From Pomphorhynchus laevis (taxonomy: Eukaryota; Acanthocephala; Palaeacanthocephala; Echinorhynchida; Pomphorhynchidae), in NCBI GenBank assembly GCA_012934845.2, contig WNNJ02001492.1, forward strand, positions 62,001 through 126,000: a stretch of DNA of 64,000 nucleotides, in the 5' to 3' direction. The notes beneath the pieces are model-generated. The model saw only the letters and a program-made list of their open reading frames with translations. It did no database searches and was not told the DNA's origin. Shown piece after piece: positions 22,807 through 33,260 of the stretch. The translations under genes and the position numbers were made by a program. Position 1 is the stretch's first letter; each line of letters opens with the position of its first letter.

Positions 22807-23615
22807 GCAAGATAGATTTACAGCAAGATAGAGCCTTTAGAAGATTACCGTAATTGTAAGTATTAATAACCTTTGGAAGATAATGGCCATCATATAGATA
22901 ACTTAATTTTGAGTATTTAGATATGCGATCACTTCCAACGGTTAATATATAATTATGATAATCTGTCAAACATCTGGGACACATATTATATCCAATTCTG
23001 TACTTTGACATTATTTCAACAGAATAAGGGACTGTTACACCTATTTTTTGCTACGGATTCAACTTATCATGCCTAAGAAATTGAGATTCTTTACGGGCAA
23101 AAATGTGGTCTACGTCTATTATCAATTTGTCATTACATAGACATCTATTTATTACATTTTTAAAACAAATTATCTCGAAACGTTTTATATCCTTCAATGC
23201 TATCCTATTTAGGTTTTTAATGGCTAAGAGTTGGATTGTACTTTTGGATCTTACTTTGCTGGCCACTCCCTCCATATATCCCCAAATTGTTGCATTCAGT
23301 ATCTCACGTCCTAATCTAACATATAAAGTATTAATTTCACATAAGACTGCCACCAATTCATCTCTCTCTTTAGACTCATAATTAATAAATTAAAAAAATA
23401 CTTGTTCTTAATCCATTTAGCCATTACTTAAATAACTTTTGTAGATACCTTTGAACACAACTGCTGTCATATATTGTTCTAGATATGAATACTTAAGAGT
23501 TCAAGGAGTAATCCGTAGTGGTCTTTTGGCTTCTCAATACTAATATTTACTATATTCTTGATTATCATTCCTATAAAATTGTCCTTATTTGATTTAAGAT
23601 AAACTTCATACTTTG
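22807..23615 (-). pseudogene. L: Endogenous mononegavirus-like L fragment (upstream part)
   Basis: Minus-strand pieces in the expected order before the capping fragment: 23600-23480 (KSNKDNFIGMIIKNIV, then HYGLLLELLSIHI), 23356-23051 (INTLYVRLGREILNATIWGY, EGVASKVRSKSTIQLLAIK) and 23011-22802 (YNMCPRCLTDYHNYIL, LSYLYDGHYLPKVI). The middle part resembles the segment of L before the capping domain. A stop or frame change separates the pieces near 23040. The C..C pair may be a zinc ligand pair. Its strand and frame lead into 22452-21950 once the minisatellite and LINE tail are disregarded. The 5' side stops at LINE G. Confidence 0.55.
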
Positions 23616-23628
23616 ATCGCTTCCGTGC

Positions 23629-25060
23629 TCAGTTAAACTCGAAGGCGGATCGAGGACTGCGATTTGCGTACGATTGAGCTAGTGTGGAAAATAACGTGAC
23701 GTCACAAAACGTCCGCTCATAACGTTCCGCATGCAACCCAGAATAAGCAATGTATAATCTTGTTTGGTATTCTTTCGTTGTGGTAGTGGTCTGGAAGGAC
23801 ATTGATTCGAGAATGTGAGAAAGACGAGGTTTGATTTCAACACCATGACATATATGTGCTAATTCTTGGGCAATCAGGTCCCTGCTTGTATTGTGTCTGA
23901 TTGTAGGTAAACCGCCTCTGGGACAAGAGAGCACGTGACCTACGCTCATTAACTCTCCGCAAACACACGATCGATCTTCGTCATATCGGCAGCGGAGAGC
24001 ATCGATGAATTCGAATGAACTAAGATGAAACTTTTCCGCTTTGAGAGGCAATGAGCTAAGCCACGAGGACGCCCTTTAGTTGCTGCATGTGATATGATGT
24101 TCGCCGTAGCAAGCTCAATATCATTGATCACCCGTGCTAGTCTCTCGCTAAATGCTATCTTTTTCTTATTAGTAAGAGAGGCTGAAATAGAGTTCTGCAG
24201 TTCGCATAATTGCTCAACGCAGTCTGTAAATTTAAAGGTTTTACACATTTCTAGTGACCATTGGAACTCTAACTGATTGTTGAAGCATGGACCGCAGATA
24301 CTGATGCCTCCAAGCTTGAGTGGAGAATAAACAATTGTAATCCAGTGCTCGTCAGAGGAACTCTAGTAATAACTGGTACTAGTGAATGAAAGATTGCACC
24401 TTGCAGTTCCGATAAGCACTCTGATTTACACTTGCTCATTCGAAATAATGTGCCCATCTAAATTGCACTGAGTTAACTAAACCGGTTTATGAAATGTGAG
24501 GGTCGATTATACCCACCTTTCTTAGCCGATCTACGATCAAAATCCGAGAAAATCATATTTCCGTGGTGTGTTACAACGACGAATGTTTCGGTACCAATGG
24601 GTACTCCGAGTGTTGCCACCACAGTGGTGTAAGTAGAAACTCGATTCATCGACGGGGGCATCTCGACAGTACGATGAGATATTATCCTTGTTTTTGAGTC
24701 GTTAACATAATATCCATAAAGGGGACCCTTGCACACGAGAATATCCCATACCTTTTTGACATATTCAAAGCTGCCGACAAAATTTGAGTCTTCAGCGTAC
24801 CACCTTTGTACGATTTGATAAACTTACCGTTGAATGTAATCTATGAGCGGGAGGGTAGACATCCTATAAGCGGGCATTGCGAGGGGGTCTCTCTGAGTAA
24901 AACCATCTTCAGAAACAATTTTGTCACCACCTAGATAAAGATTAGCGGATGATTTGTAGACATTCCTCAAGGCTAGCGCAGTAGAGGTACATTCGATATT
25001 ATGGAGGGCAACTGCTCGATTAATGGTGTTAAATTTAATTTATTTATTATTAAATAAATT
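23629..25060 (-). pseudogene. LINE G: RT with Cys-His finger and restriction-like endonuclease, broken
   Basis: From 25060 down the frame reads LYLGGDKIVSEDGFTQ, RDPLAMPAYRMSTLPLI and WYAEDSNFVG, where YAED takes the place of the RT catalytic YADD. Next is GPLYGYYVNDSKTRIISH (24736-24700), TLGVPIGTETFV, then after frame changes SSWLSSLPLKAEKFHLSS, a C-C-H-C finger (CVCGELMSVGHVLSCPRGG), IRHNTSRDLIAQELAHICHG and RTFCDVTLF (24051-23640). The arrangement RT, finger, RHN..RD, then RLD...DV.VF is that of a LINE family ending in a PD-(D/E)xK-type endonuclease rather than an apurinic endonuclease. It has multiple frameshifts and is 3'-truncated at 23629. Confidence 0.65.
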
Positions 25061-25094
25061 TTTTATTATTATTCTTTATTTAAACTATATTACA

Positions 25095-26215
25095 TAAATA
25101 GGGTTCCCGCGAATGGGCCCATGAATATTTCAGTCATCAATTCGAGCATATTCCATAGCCGAGTAAACGCTATTATTATCAGACCCTATCTTGTTTTTCG
25201 AAGACCTGGGACTCCTCATGGAAGCTGACGCAGCACGTGCTATGACAAAGCCAATTCGCCTCTCCAAATGGCTAAGGTTGTCTGCGTAAGGCTGATGATT
25301 ATGTTGAGCCTGTTTGGCGGCGATAAGCCGGATGAGTTGCATGGTCGCTTTGTCGATTCCACCGGAAGTTGAGAAAATTGTGGGGACAAAAATAACATGT
25401 TCAATTAGAGTTACTTGTTCTTCATATTTTGAACGCTCCCGAGTTTCATTGTAACTGAAGGAAGATAGCTGGGCTCTATTGGTGTTTGATTGAGCAAAAG
25501 GTGAAAATATGTTTATGTCCAGGAACGTACGCTCGAATCGTTCATTTTTTAAACCAGAGCACACAACATCTAAACGTGCATTACATTACCCCGCTGTGAA
25601 TTCATTATCGAATATCATTGCGTCAGGAACAACATTCAATACTGGTTCAGTTGATACACCGTGACATATTGCATTGATTTCATCTGCTAGTATATCTCGA
25701 ATAGCATGTCGAATCATGGTCGGACCTCCTTTTTTACATGATAAGGCATGCGCAGTCGAAAAAACAATCCCATATGCACATTGAGTATGCATGAGGTTTG
25801 GAGAACACCAACCATATCGAGCACTCAAGGCATCAATAAATTTATTTCGACTTAGATGAAACCTTTTCATTGGCAAGTGGTAATGCACTCAGCCACGTGG
25901 ACGCCCCTGGCATTGAAGCATGTAGGATTGCATTGTGTGTAGTGATATCTAGCTCCGTAAGTTTTTGTTCCAATTTATTACGGTAAAATCATTAGCTATG
26001 CTTCGAAATTTTATGTAGCGTTGCCTTCTGTAACTCTGCCAATGTTTCAGCAGAAATACATGTTTCATAAGTTTCGCAGAGAAGTTCAGAACATTCAAAT
26101 TCCAATTCACACCCTGAAAATAGGTCCAGGATTCCAAGATCACCCATACGGATTTGTGTTATCGCAATTATTTTTTGACTTCATCGATATTGAAACCTCC
26201 TGACAGTTCAGGTAA
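25095..26215 (-). pseudogene. LINE H: same endonuclease-type family, C-terminal half
   Basis: 26190-26010 reads RMGDLGILDLFSGCELEFE (the region after RT). After a gap, 25888-25586 has the finger and RHN block (ALSARYGW, AHALSCKKGGPTMIRHA, ICHGVSTEPVL). 25564-25130 has CSGLKNERFERTFLDINIFS, EEQVTLIEHVIFVPTIFST and LERRIGFVIARAASASMRS. The 3' untranslated end (about 25125-25095) reads GGGCCCATTCGCGGGAACCC in sense, the family tail signature, followed by AATAAT repeats to about 25025. Frame breaks occur near 25565-25590 and 25950. Confidence 0.7.
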
Positions 26216-26934
26216 TAAATTAGCGAATATATTTTCTTTAAGTGTATTTAATTGAGATTCACTACACAAGACAGTTTGGAAAATATAAATAAGCTGAAAA
26301 TGAATATGAATCCAATTCATTTGTATCCTCACTCTTAAGCTTTGTTATATTCGCCCAACTACTGTATTTGTGTATATCTGCGTAAACATGCGTAACATCA
26401 CCGCTGTCTCATGCCCAAGTTTCAATTAGGTGCTAGTGTGTGAAGTTGTTCGCCCATGCATCGCCCATAGCAGAATAGGGGATTGTCATAGCTATGCTTT
26501 TTATTAGATAATGACGCAGCTTGCTTCCTATAATCTTGGAATCATCTCTTTCTTCACATTAACTGTGTCCCTATACGTGCGAAATGGAAGGCATAAATCC
26601 AGGGCCTTAGTGTAACTCATGAATCTAGTCCATGTTTCCTCATCGATTGGATTTCTGTTGCGTAGTTTTGAAATCGTGTTTTCAAATAACAGATTAGGAT
26701 CGCAATCAGTTGCTGACACATCTTAATAAGCCAGTAAAGTATCGTACATGATCCTTTCGTTAATATCTTTTGAAATAATCCAATCTCCTACATTAGACGA
26801 AATAGTGTGATTTAAATGTGATCTGCAAGCATGCTATTATGTCTAGATGTTAACTCGAAAGCGTTGGCAGTTCCAACATTAGATTGATTAAAGGGATGGC
26901 GATGCAATAATAGTTAAAAAGTTTTATTATCTAC
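26216..26934. other. Unrecognised stretch with one short minus ORF
   Basis: A 63-codon minus ORF (26719-26528) contains RNPIDEETWTRFMSYTKALD, which looks protein-like but which I do not recognise. It may be the N-terminal region of LINE H or an unrelated remnant. Nothing else is seen. Confidence 0.3.
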
Positions 26935-27780
26935 AACAATAAACGCATATTCGCAACATATCAAGGATAAGAGAAACGAAATTTTAACAAGGACGGACGA
27001 AAATACAAGAAAGTCAATTATGTATGCGTCGGAGAAAGGAGCATCATCCTGACTAACAATCCGTCCAATTGAAAACATGAATATGTGATTAAAAGGAAGG
27101 GAATTCTATAATGCCCTAGTGACCAGATACGGCTGGACCCCCAATAACGTCCCAACAAAGTGCAAATGTGGAGAAGATTTCAATATAACACACGCCCTCT
27201 CTTGACCAAAAGGCACTATTCCAACAATTAGTCACAACGAAATATGGGACTTTATAACTGACATCTTGACTATCGTTTGTAACGGAGTAAAGACGGAACC
27301 CCATCTTAAGCCTGTAAACTAAATATGGAAATTCACGCGGGGCACAACAAGTAGAGAAACGGGGACCGTCTCGATGTGGCTTGTAATGGTCTTTTTGGAC
27401 GCAGATTAGAGCGAAGCTTTTTCGATATTTGTGTGTTCAACACTTATGCTCGTAGCTGTGTACAGAGAGACACCCAAAGCAATTGCATCTACCATGATAA
27501 TCGAAAAATCGCTAAATCCAGCGAACGTGTCATAGAAGTGGAACATGCGACGTTTTGCCCACTTATCATTTCAATCCAAGGTGGGGCTAGAACCTTAAGC
27601 ACAGAAATTTATGCAATATGTAGCACACAAAATAAGCGTACAGAAAGACAGGAAGTACACCGAAGTCATATCCTGGTTTCGGCAAAAAATTTGAGTCGTT
27701 CTAGCAAGGTCAAGTTCATTACCCTTACGTGCAGCACGATCTTCATTACATTACCCAATTGGAGATGGAATGGATGAAAC
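26935..27780 (+). pseudogene. LINE I: endonuclease-type family C-terminus, plus strand
   Basis: The frame reads INAYSQHIKDKRNEILTRTD, GASS, stop (TGA where sister copies have Trp), EFYNALVTRYGWTPNN, CKCGEDFNITHALS, stop (TGA at the third finger Cys), ISHNEIWDFITDIL and CNGVKTEPHLKP (to about 27310). A shift leads to 27376-27777 with ACNGLFGRRLERSFFDICVF and VEHATFCPLII. Three TGA stops at conserved positions show long decay. It faces LINE L. Confidence 0.65.
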
Positions 27781-27784
27781 CGAA

Positions 27785-30170
27785 GTGACAGGTTATTTTA
27801 TTTTTTATTTATTCAATTACAAGACTGTAGCCGTAGGGCTGTTTTGTCTGATCACATGAAAAAAAAGAAAAAAAAATTAACATTCCTTCCAAGGATAAAG
27901 ATCCGGTATAGACTGTGAGTTTGTCTCGCACAGCCATTGCTCCATCCTTCGCATGAACTGCTGTCTACTCTGAATAGCGACCATATCCTCCGGAAGTAAG
28001 TTCCACATCCTCACCGCCCGGTGCGATAGGCGACTGATTCTAGACAGCTTCCCATGGTGCAGCGTTTTCACAGTCAAAGAGTGGCCCCGATTCGTATCAC
28101 GTTTGTTCCGCTGGATACAGTTTGCCGGCCACCCATCACGTTCGAGTAACATATCTCTGAAGCATAAGATGTCGCTACACACTATCGCAGACCGAACCGA
28201 CGGTATGCCTATCTCTCGCAAGCGATCCCTATAAGAATAACTACTCGGAAGACGACAGCACCTCGTCAACCTGCGAAGAACATTTTCTAAATCATTCAGC
28301 TCGCCTCGCGTGCACGGAAATGTTGCTGGTGTACAGTATAAAAGAATGGGCCTAATTATTGAGTTGTACATCACTTTAAGACAAAACACAGATGGGTAAC
28401 GAAAGCACCTACGAAGCACATAGCTCAATTTTCTGGTCGACTGAATAATCCTGTCTGTGTTTGGACGACTCTTTAACGATTCGTACACAAGTACCCCTAA
28501 GTCTCTAGTGCACTGTACCTGCTCAATTGGCTCACCACCTAAACTATACACAAAAGAAAATTTCTTAACTCCTAAGTGCATGTGATTGCACTTCGAGGTA
28601 TTCAAAAGCAAGCCCGTCGTCCTGCTCCATATGCTTATAGTGTCGAGGTCATCTTGAAGCTCCAAACAGTTATCATATGAACGAATACACTTCCATAACT
28701 TCAGGTCATCCGCAAACTCTAGTACATCACATTCTAATCTTACAAGTAGATCCTGAATAAAAATATTGAATAACAAGGGTCCCAGGACCGATCCCTGAGG
28801 AACACCTGCGTAAGTATTTCGTGGAGGAGAAAGGCTACTCCCTAACCTAACTTGATATGATCGACCTTTCAGGAACGACTCGATCCAACGAACTACACTC
28901 GGATCAATCCCGTATTGAGCCAACAGTAAGAGCAAAAGATCGTGCGGTACTCGGTCGAACGCCCTACTAAAGTCAATGTAAATTACATCAACCATATCCC
29001 CGTTTGCAACTATGTCTGTCCAACTTTCACGTGCCGTAATTAGATTGCTAAGGCAGGACCTGCCGGTACGAAAGCCATGCTGAGATGGGTGTAGTAGCTT
29101 ACCTCTTTCCATGTGAGTGGTAATGTATTTATGCACAAACCTCTCGAGGCATTTGCATACAATACTCGTCAGGCATACTGCACGATAATTGAACGGATCG
29201 TCTCTGCTACCCTTTTTATGAATGGGGATTTCGTAAGATTGTCTCCAGTGATCAGGAATGCGCGAAGTATGTATCGACATGTTAAACATCTCTGATAGTG
29301 GCGATGCTAATAGATCATGGAGATTTCGGAGGATAAAGGGAGTATACCGTCTGGGCCGGCCGAAGTATATGGTGACAATTCGTGCAGTTCCCGCGAAACC
29401 TCAGCCGGGTGAACAAGCGGCATATACGACGTGAATGCCTCAAGTGTGTGCGCTATACGGAAGCCTTTAGATGGCGTGTAACAATCAACTTCAAACGCTG
29501 TCGCTAGCACACTCACGATTTCATCAGGTTCTCGTACAATTCTGCCGCCATGATTTAACACTGTGATTGATTGAATCATTTTTTATTTTGATTCACATAC
29601 CGCTAGAATGGTTTGGAAGAAGTTCGATATGATGATATTATTCCAGCTTCATACCTTTGTCTTTTTATTTTCTTTATAGAGTTGAAATGACGACGATATT
29701 GAAGGTATTCTGACCGAAGACCCTGAATTTTCAGAGATGACTTAAATAGTTTATTTCGCATCTTCAAAATGTCAAGTAACTCATGATCAAACCACGGAGG
29801 TTTAAGTTTCGAAGAGGATTGTACGGTTTTCAATGGGGCTACGCAATCCGTAAGATAGTTGAAAGAAACAGACAAAGTTTTCCAATCATCGATATCACTA
29901 ACAACACTGTTGTGAATACCCAATCGTACTGTAAGCTTACGGAGGGCAGCCGTATCCACCTTATTCCATTTGCGTTTGAAGTACTTAACTGCGTTAGGTG
30001 GGGCTTTGGCACAGAAACCAGTAAAAAACTTAATGACAAGATGGTCACTGAGTCCAATGGGAGGGTCATATTGAACTTCACGTAGAGCTATTTCCCAGAA
30101 ACCTAGTTGACTGAGTGACTTGTTGTATAAAAGCTAAGTCGTCCACAAGAAAATTCCATAAGTCGACATC
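27785..30170 (-). pseudogene. LINE L (CR1-like): RT open frame of 470 codons, upstream part broken
   Basis: 29289-27877 is an open frame covering RT and C-terminus: IHKKGSRDDPFNYRAVCLTS, QHGFRTGRSCLSN, YIDFSRAFDRVPHDLL, GVPQGSVLGPLLFNIF, EFADDLKLWKC (FADD as the catalytic box) and MWNLLPEDM near the end. Upstream, 29579-29307 is the pre-RT linker (LSPYTSAGPDGILPL) and 29959-29603 the endonuclease-RT linker (PPWFDHELLDILKMRNKLF). About 30110-29960 holds the last endonuclease residues (PPIGLSDHLVIKFF) in another frame. The 5' end is truncated near 30170. The 3' end is T-rich in plus orientation, with TGAATAAATAAAAAATAAAA in sense. Confidence 0.85.
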
Positions 30171-30880
30171 CATCTGACTTATCGTGTCAATTGATAACAT
30201 CTGTTATCGTGTAAATTGATGCCTAATATTATAATAATAACTTTTTAGGCATTAATGTTACTACTTGTATAGAAGCCCATTTGAGGGAGCCAAATAATGT
30301 ATTTTATCGGAAAAAATATTATAGTTTAAAAAAATAAAAAATAAAAAAATAAAAAAAATTAAAAATATTATTATGATTTACAATAAATGTTTTTTCTATT
30401 AAAATATTATTATTGACAGTTTTCAACTGTAATGAGTTGCATAAATGAGATAATAGATTAAAGGTCCTATTTGCAGGTAACATTTTTAATTGTAGGAAAA
30501 TTATTAGAAAAATTGTTATTATATTATTATATAATATAATATATAATATAATATTGCAGAATATGCTTAAACACTAATTCGGATCAAAATAAAAATACCC
30601 ATTGAAATCACTTGCTCTGCCTCAGCGTGTTTGAGAGCCCTGCGCTCACGCAGTAACGCTGCAGTGCAGTCGGATAGAAATAATTGTCGGCTGCATTTGG
30701 AAGATGACTATGAAAACGTTTTATAATTTATAGGCCCATTTGTGGGAACCTTGTATTGTAATAATTAATGAAAAATAATAAAAAAAATTATATTATTATA
30801 TAAAAAAGTATTATTATATTATTACTATCATATGCCATATATGTCCCCAATACGGATATTTCATCAAAAAAAGCAAGTGT
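30171..30880 (+). repeat. Two truncated 3' ends of the endonuclease-type LINE family, in AT-rich DNA
   Basis: At about 30273-30292 GCCCATTTGAGGGAGCC occurs, and at 30733-30752 GGCCCATTTGTGGGAACC, both the tail signature seen in LINEs H and J. 30413-30515 repeats, with scattered changes, the 3' UTR of LINE J at 32249-32345 (GACAGTTTT.AA.TGTAATG, then TTGCATAAA.GAGATAATA). So this stretch is two tail-only copies. A GC-richer block at 30610-30675 has no recognised function. Confidence 0.55.
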
Positions 30881-32560
30881 CAAATCCTTACTCAAAACAG
30901 TAATCAGGTGGAGACGGGCTCGTTATTCAGGAATACGGAGATTGAGATTCTGAATTCAGGGATGGAAATACTTGGGTCGTATATTGGGGATACAACTTTA
31001 ATCGACGAATTCGCGAAATCCAAAGTAAACGAGTGGGTGTTTTTAGTAAGTAGACTTATCGATATCGCGAAGGATAATCCACTGATTGCTTATGCCGCCT
31101 TTGCGCAGTCTCTACAGTTCCATTGACCTTTATTGACGAACGTGTCTTGTATCGACAGGAGTCTACGACGAAATCGCACATTATATCAATCAAATTTTCT
31201 TACCAGCCTTAACAGCAACAGAAATGAATGAAATAAGAATAGCGGCTTATTTGCTGCCTTTAAACGAAGGAGGACTTGGCATTATTGATTCCTTCATAAT
31301 AAACCCTGAGCTCGAATGAGAACGTTCAAAAGTACAATGCCAACCATTATTAGATGACCTTTCAGTGGAGAAACTCAGAGCTCACCAAAGAGATATCAAT
31401 AATATCATCAGAAACGAAAATACAATTATAACACGTCAGGTGCTAAGCAATAGCCATTCCGTCAGTATGTGCCTGCCGATCGCAAAAGTTAAAGGTGCAT
31501 CATCATAGCTGTTATGTAAATCACGACGAGTTTACAACCTGAGCCTAAGTCTAGCTGAATTTCAAAATGCCTAGGCAGCTCGTTATGCATGGCATCCAAT
31601 AAATGCACCACATAATTGTCAATGTGGTGAAGAGTTCAACCTGGCTCATGCGCTATCTTACCAGACAGTGGGCTTACATTCTATCAGGCATAATATTATA
31701 AGAGATCTAATGGCCAAAGAATTACGGATTGTCTGTCCTTCGGTGGAGATTGAGCGAATACTTTAGGCTATTGCTGAAACTTGTATTCGAGCGTTCAACT
31801 ATTACAGTTGATCGTGAAGCCAGGCTTTACGTCGAGTGTTGATGACTGTTTGATATTTGGACGGAGCGGTCCATGTTGAACTTTTGCACTTTTAAGCATC
31901 TTGTCCCGTCTTATGTATCCAACAATCAAACTTCAACGTTTCACCATCATGAGAGTTGAAATCTGTCCAAATATGAGGAACAAGCACCTTATGCGAAAGC
32001 GCCTCCTTCATTTCCTTTATCGTTTCCGCAAATGGTGGAATTGGTCCGGCTGTCGATTTAATGATAAAAAGAGTGGCTTTGCTGAGCTCTAGTCGGGGAT
32101 TACATACTTATAACGAAATAATTGGTCAAATTCGAACAAAATTGAGTATCGCAATGACCAAGTCGGCATCAATGTGTATTCATGCAGAAAGATCAACCAG
32201 AGACCATTCTGCTCGCTTGCACAACAAGGAGCAGCAAATGCTGATAAATTGACAGTTTTTAATTGTAATGCTTTGCATAAAAGAGATAATAAATTAAAGA
32301 AGTCATTTGCGGGTAACCTTTCAAATTGTAAAAAAAATTATTTAAAAAAAATTGCTCACAAAAAAAACTTCAGCGTACCCACACGATTATGCGGAAACAC
32401 TAACACAATTAAAGCGACGCCTTGCCTTTTCAATAATGCTTTCATGCTCTGCATGTCTTTGGGCTCCAAGACTTCGGTGTTTTTTAACTTTTAACATTTC
32501 TTTTCAAACGGGCCAATTTGAGGGATCCATAGATCTTATAAATTTTGATAATAAGAAATT
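30881..32560 (+). pseudogene. LINE J: endonuclease-type family, decayed, with 3' end
   Basis: 30908-31126 reads GMEILGSYIGDTTLIDEFAK, VNEWVFLVSRLIDIAKDNP and YAAFAQSLQF, the region after RT. 31577-31760 carries RYAWHPINAPHNCQCGEEFN, AHALSYQTVGLHSIRHNIIRD and VCPSVEIEPI, with Tyr in place of the third finger Cys. 31805-31850 has DREARLYVEC (putative endonuclease Asp region), and 32061-32252 the last block. The 3' UTR and tail signature GGGCCAATTTGAGGGATCC lie at 32507-32525. Many stops. Confidence 0.65.
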
Positions 32561-32584
32561 ATACAAAAATTAAAAAGAATATTA

Positions 32585-33000
32585 TTATTTACTTGGATTA
32601 CATATGACAAGGCAAGAGTTTCACGATGCTCTAGTTGCACGTTGCAACTGGAATGAACGTGATATGACATCAAAATGCACATATGCTGAACCTTTCACCG
32701 TCATCCATTTACTCGCTTATCAAACTGAGGGTATTCCGATAATCTGTACAACATGTTAAGTGATTTTTTGGTACGTGAGCTAGATAAAATGTCTAATAAG
32801 TATTGTTGAAACCGATGCTACGATCAGTCCTTGACGGATACGAGTTTGAAAGTAGATAAACAAACCGTGATAGAAAGGCGAGATCAGATGTAGTGTGTCA
32901 TTGTCTTTTCGGGAATAGTATGGTGTGGTTCTTTGTGGACATTTGTACATTTATTCATTTGGCATCATTCAACTTTAGAAATGCTGTATATGATCCTTAA
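32585..33000 (+). pseudogene. LINE K: small fragment of the endonuclease-type family
   Basis: 32603-32760 reads MTRQEFHDALVARCNWNERD, TSKCTYAEPFTVIHLLAYQT, EGIPIICTTC, aligned with the finger region of LINEs G-J but with most finger ligands changed. The following 250 bp is probably more of the same element but is unreadable. Confidence 0.5.
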
Positions 33001-33168
33001 TGAGATAATGAATTCAGAAAAACTCGAAAATACGGCAAACCAGTAGCATATATTGAACAAGCAATTTGAAGTTTATTCGTGATCTCAACTACACGCGAGC
33101 AAATTTTATTCTTAAAAAGAGATATGAACACTGGACTTAACAAAACGATCACTTTTCGCGTCTTCTAA

Positions 33169-33260
33169 TATTACGGCCTCAGGTCCTTAGGGATCTGAGC
33201 CTTCCAGCCAATCTAACACACCGCTCTTCGACTGAACCACCCGGAGTCTCTCACCCCCTC
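33169..33260 (-). repeat. Conserved 3'-terminal block of LINE M
   Basis: On the plus strand ATTACGGCCTCAGGTCC, then AATCTAACACACCGCTCTTC, ACTGAACCACCCGGAG and TCTCACCCC. Closely similar blocks end LINE N (36831-36920) and LINE O (40472-40560). The sense strand has a box-A-like GGTGGTTCAGTCG but no tRNA fold I could complete. Confidence 0.7.

Noticed and set aside
22468..22815. Two overlapping ORFs translating the 13-bp array into SVRSDRSFRPFVQ-type repeats
   Set aside because: The unit is not a multiple of three and is open in several frames, so the ORFs are a by-product of the minisatellite; the array also interrupts another frame.
26528..26719. 63-codon minus ORF as a host exon
   Set aside because: Protein-like but without a recognisable motif, splice context or start; kept only as part of an unrecognised stretch.
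33169..33260. Possible tRNA gene (box-A-like GGTGGTTCAGTCG)
   Set aside because: No box B and no cloverleaf; the block is the repeated 3' end of a LINE family.
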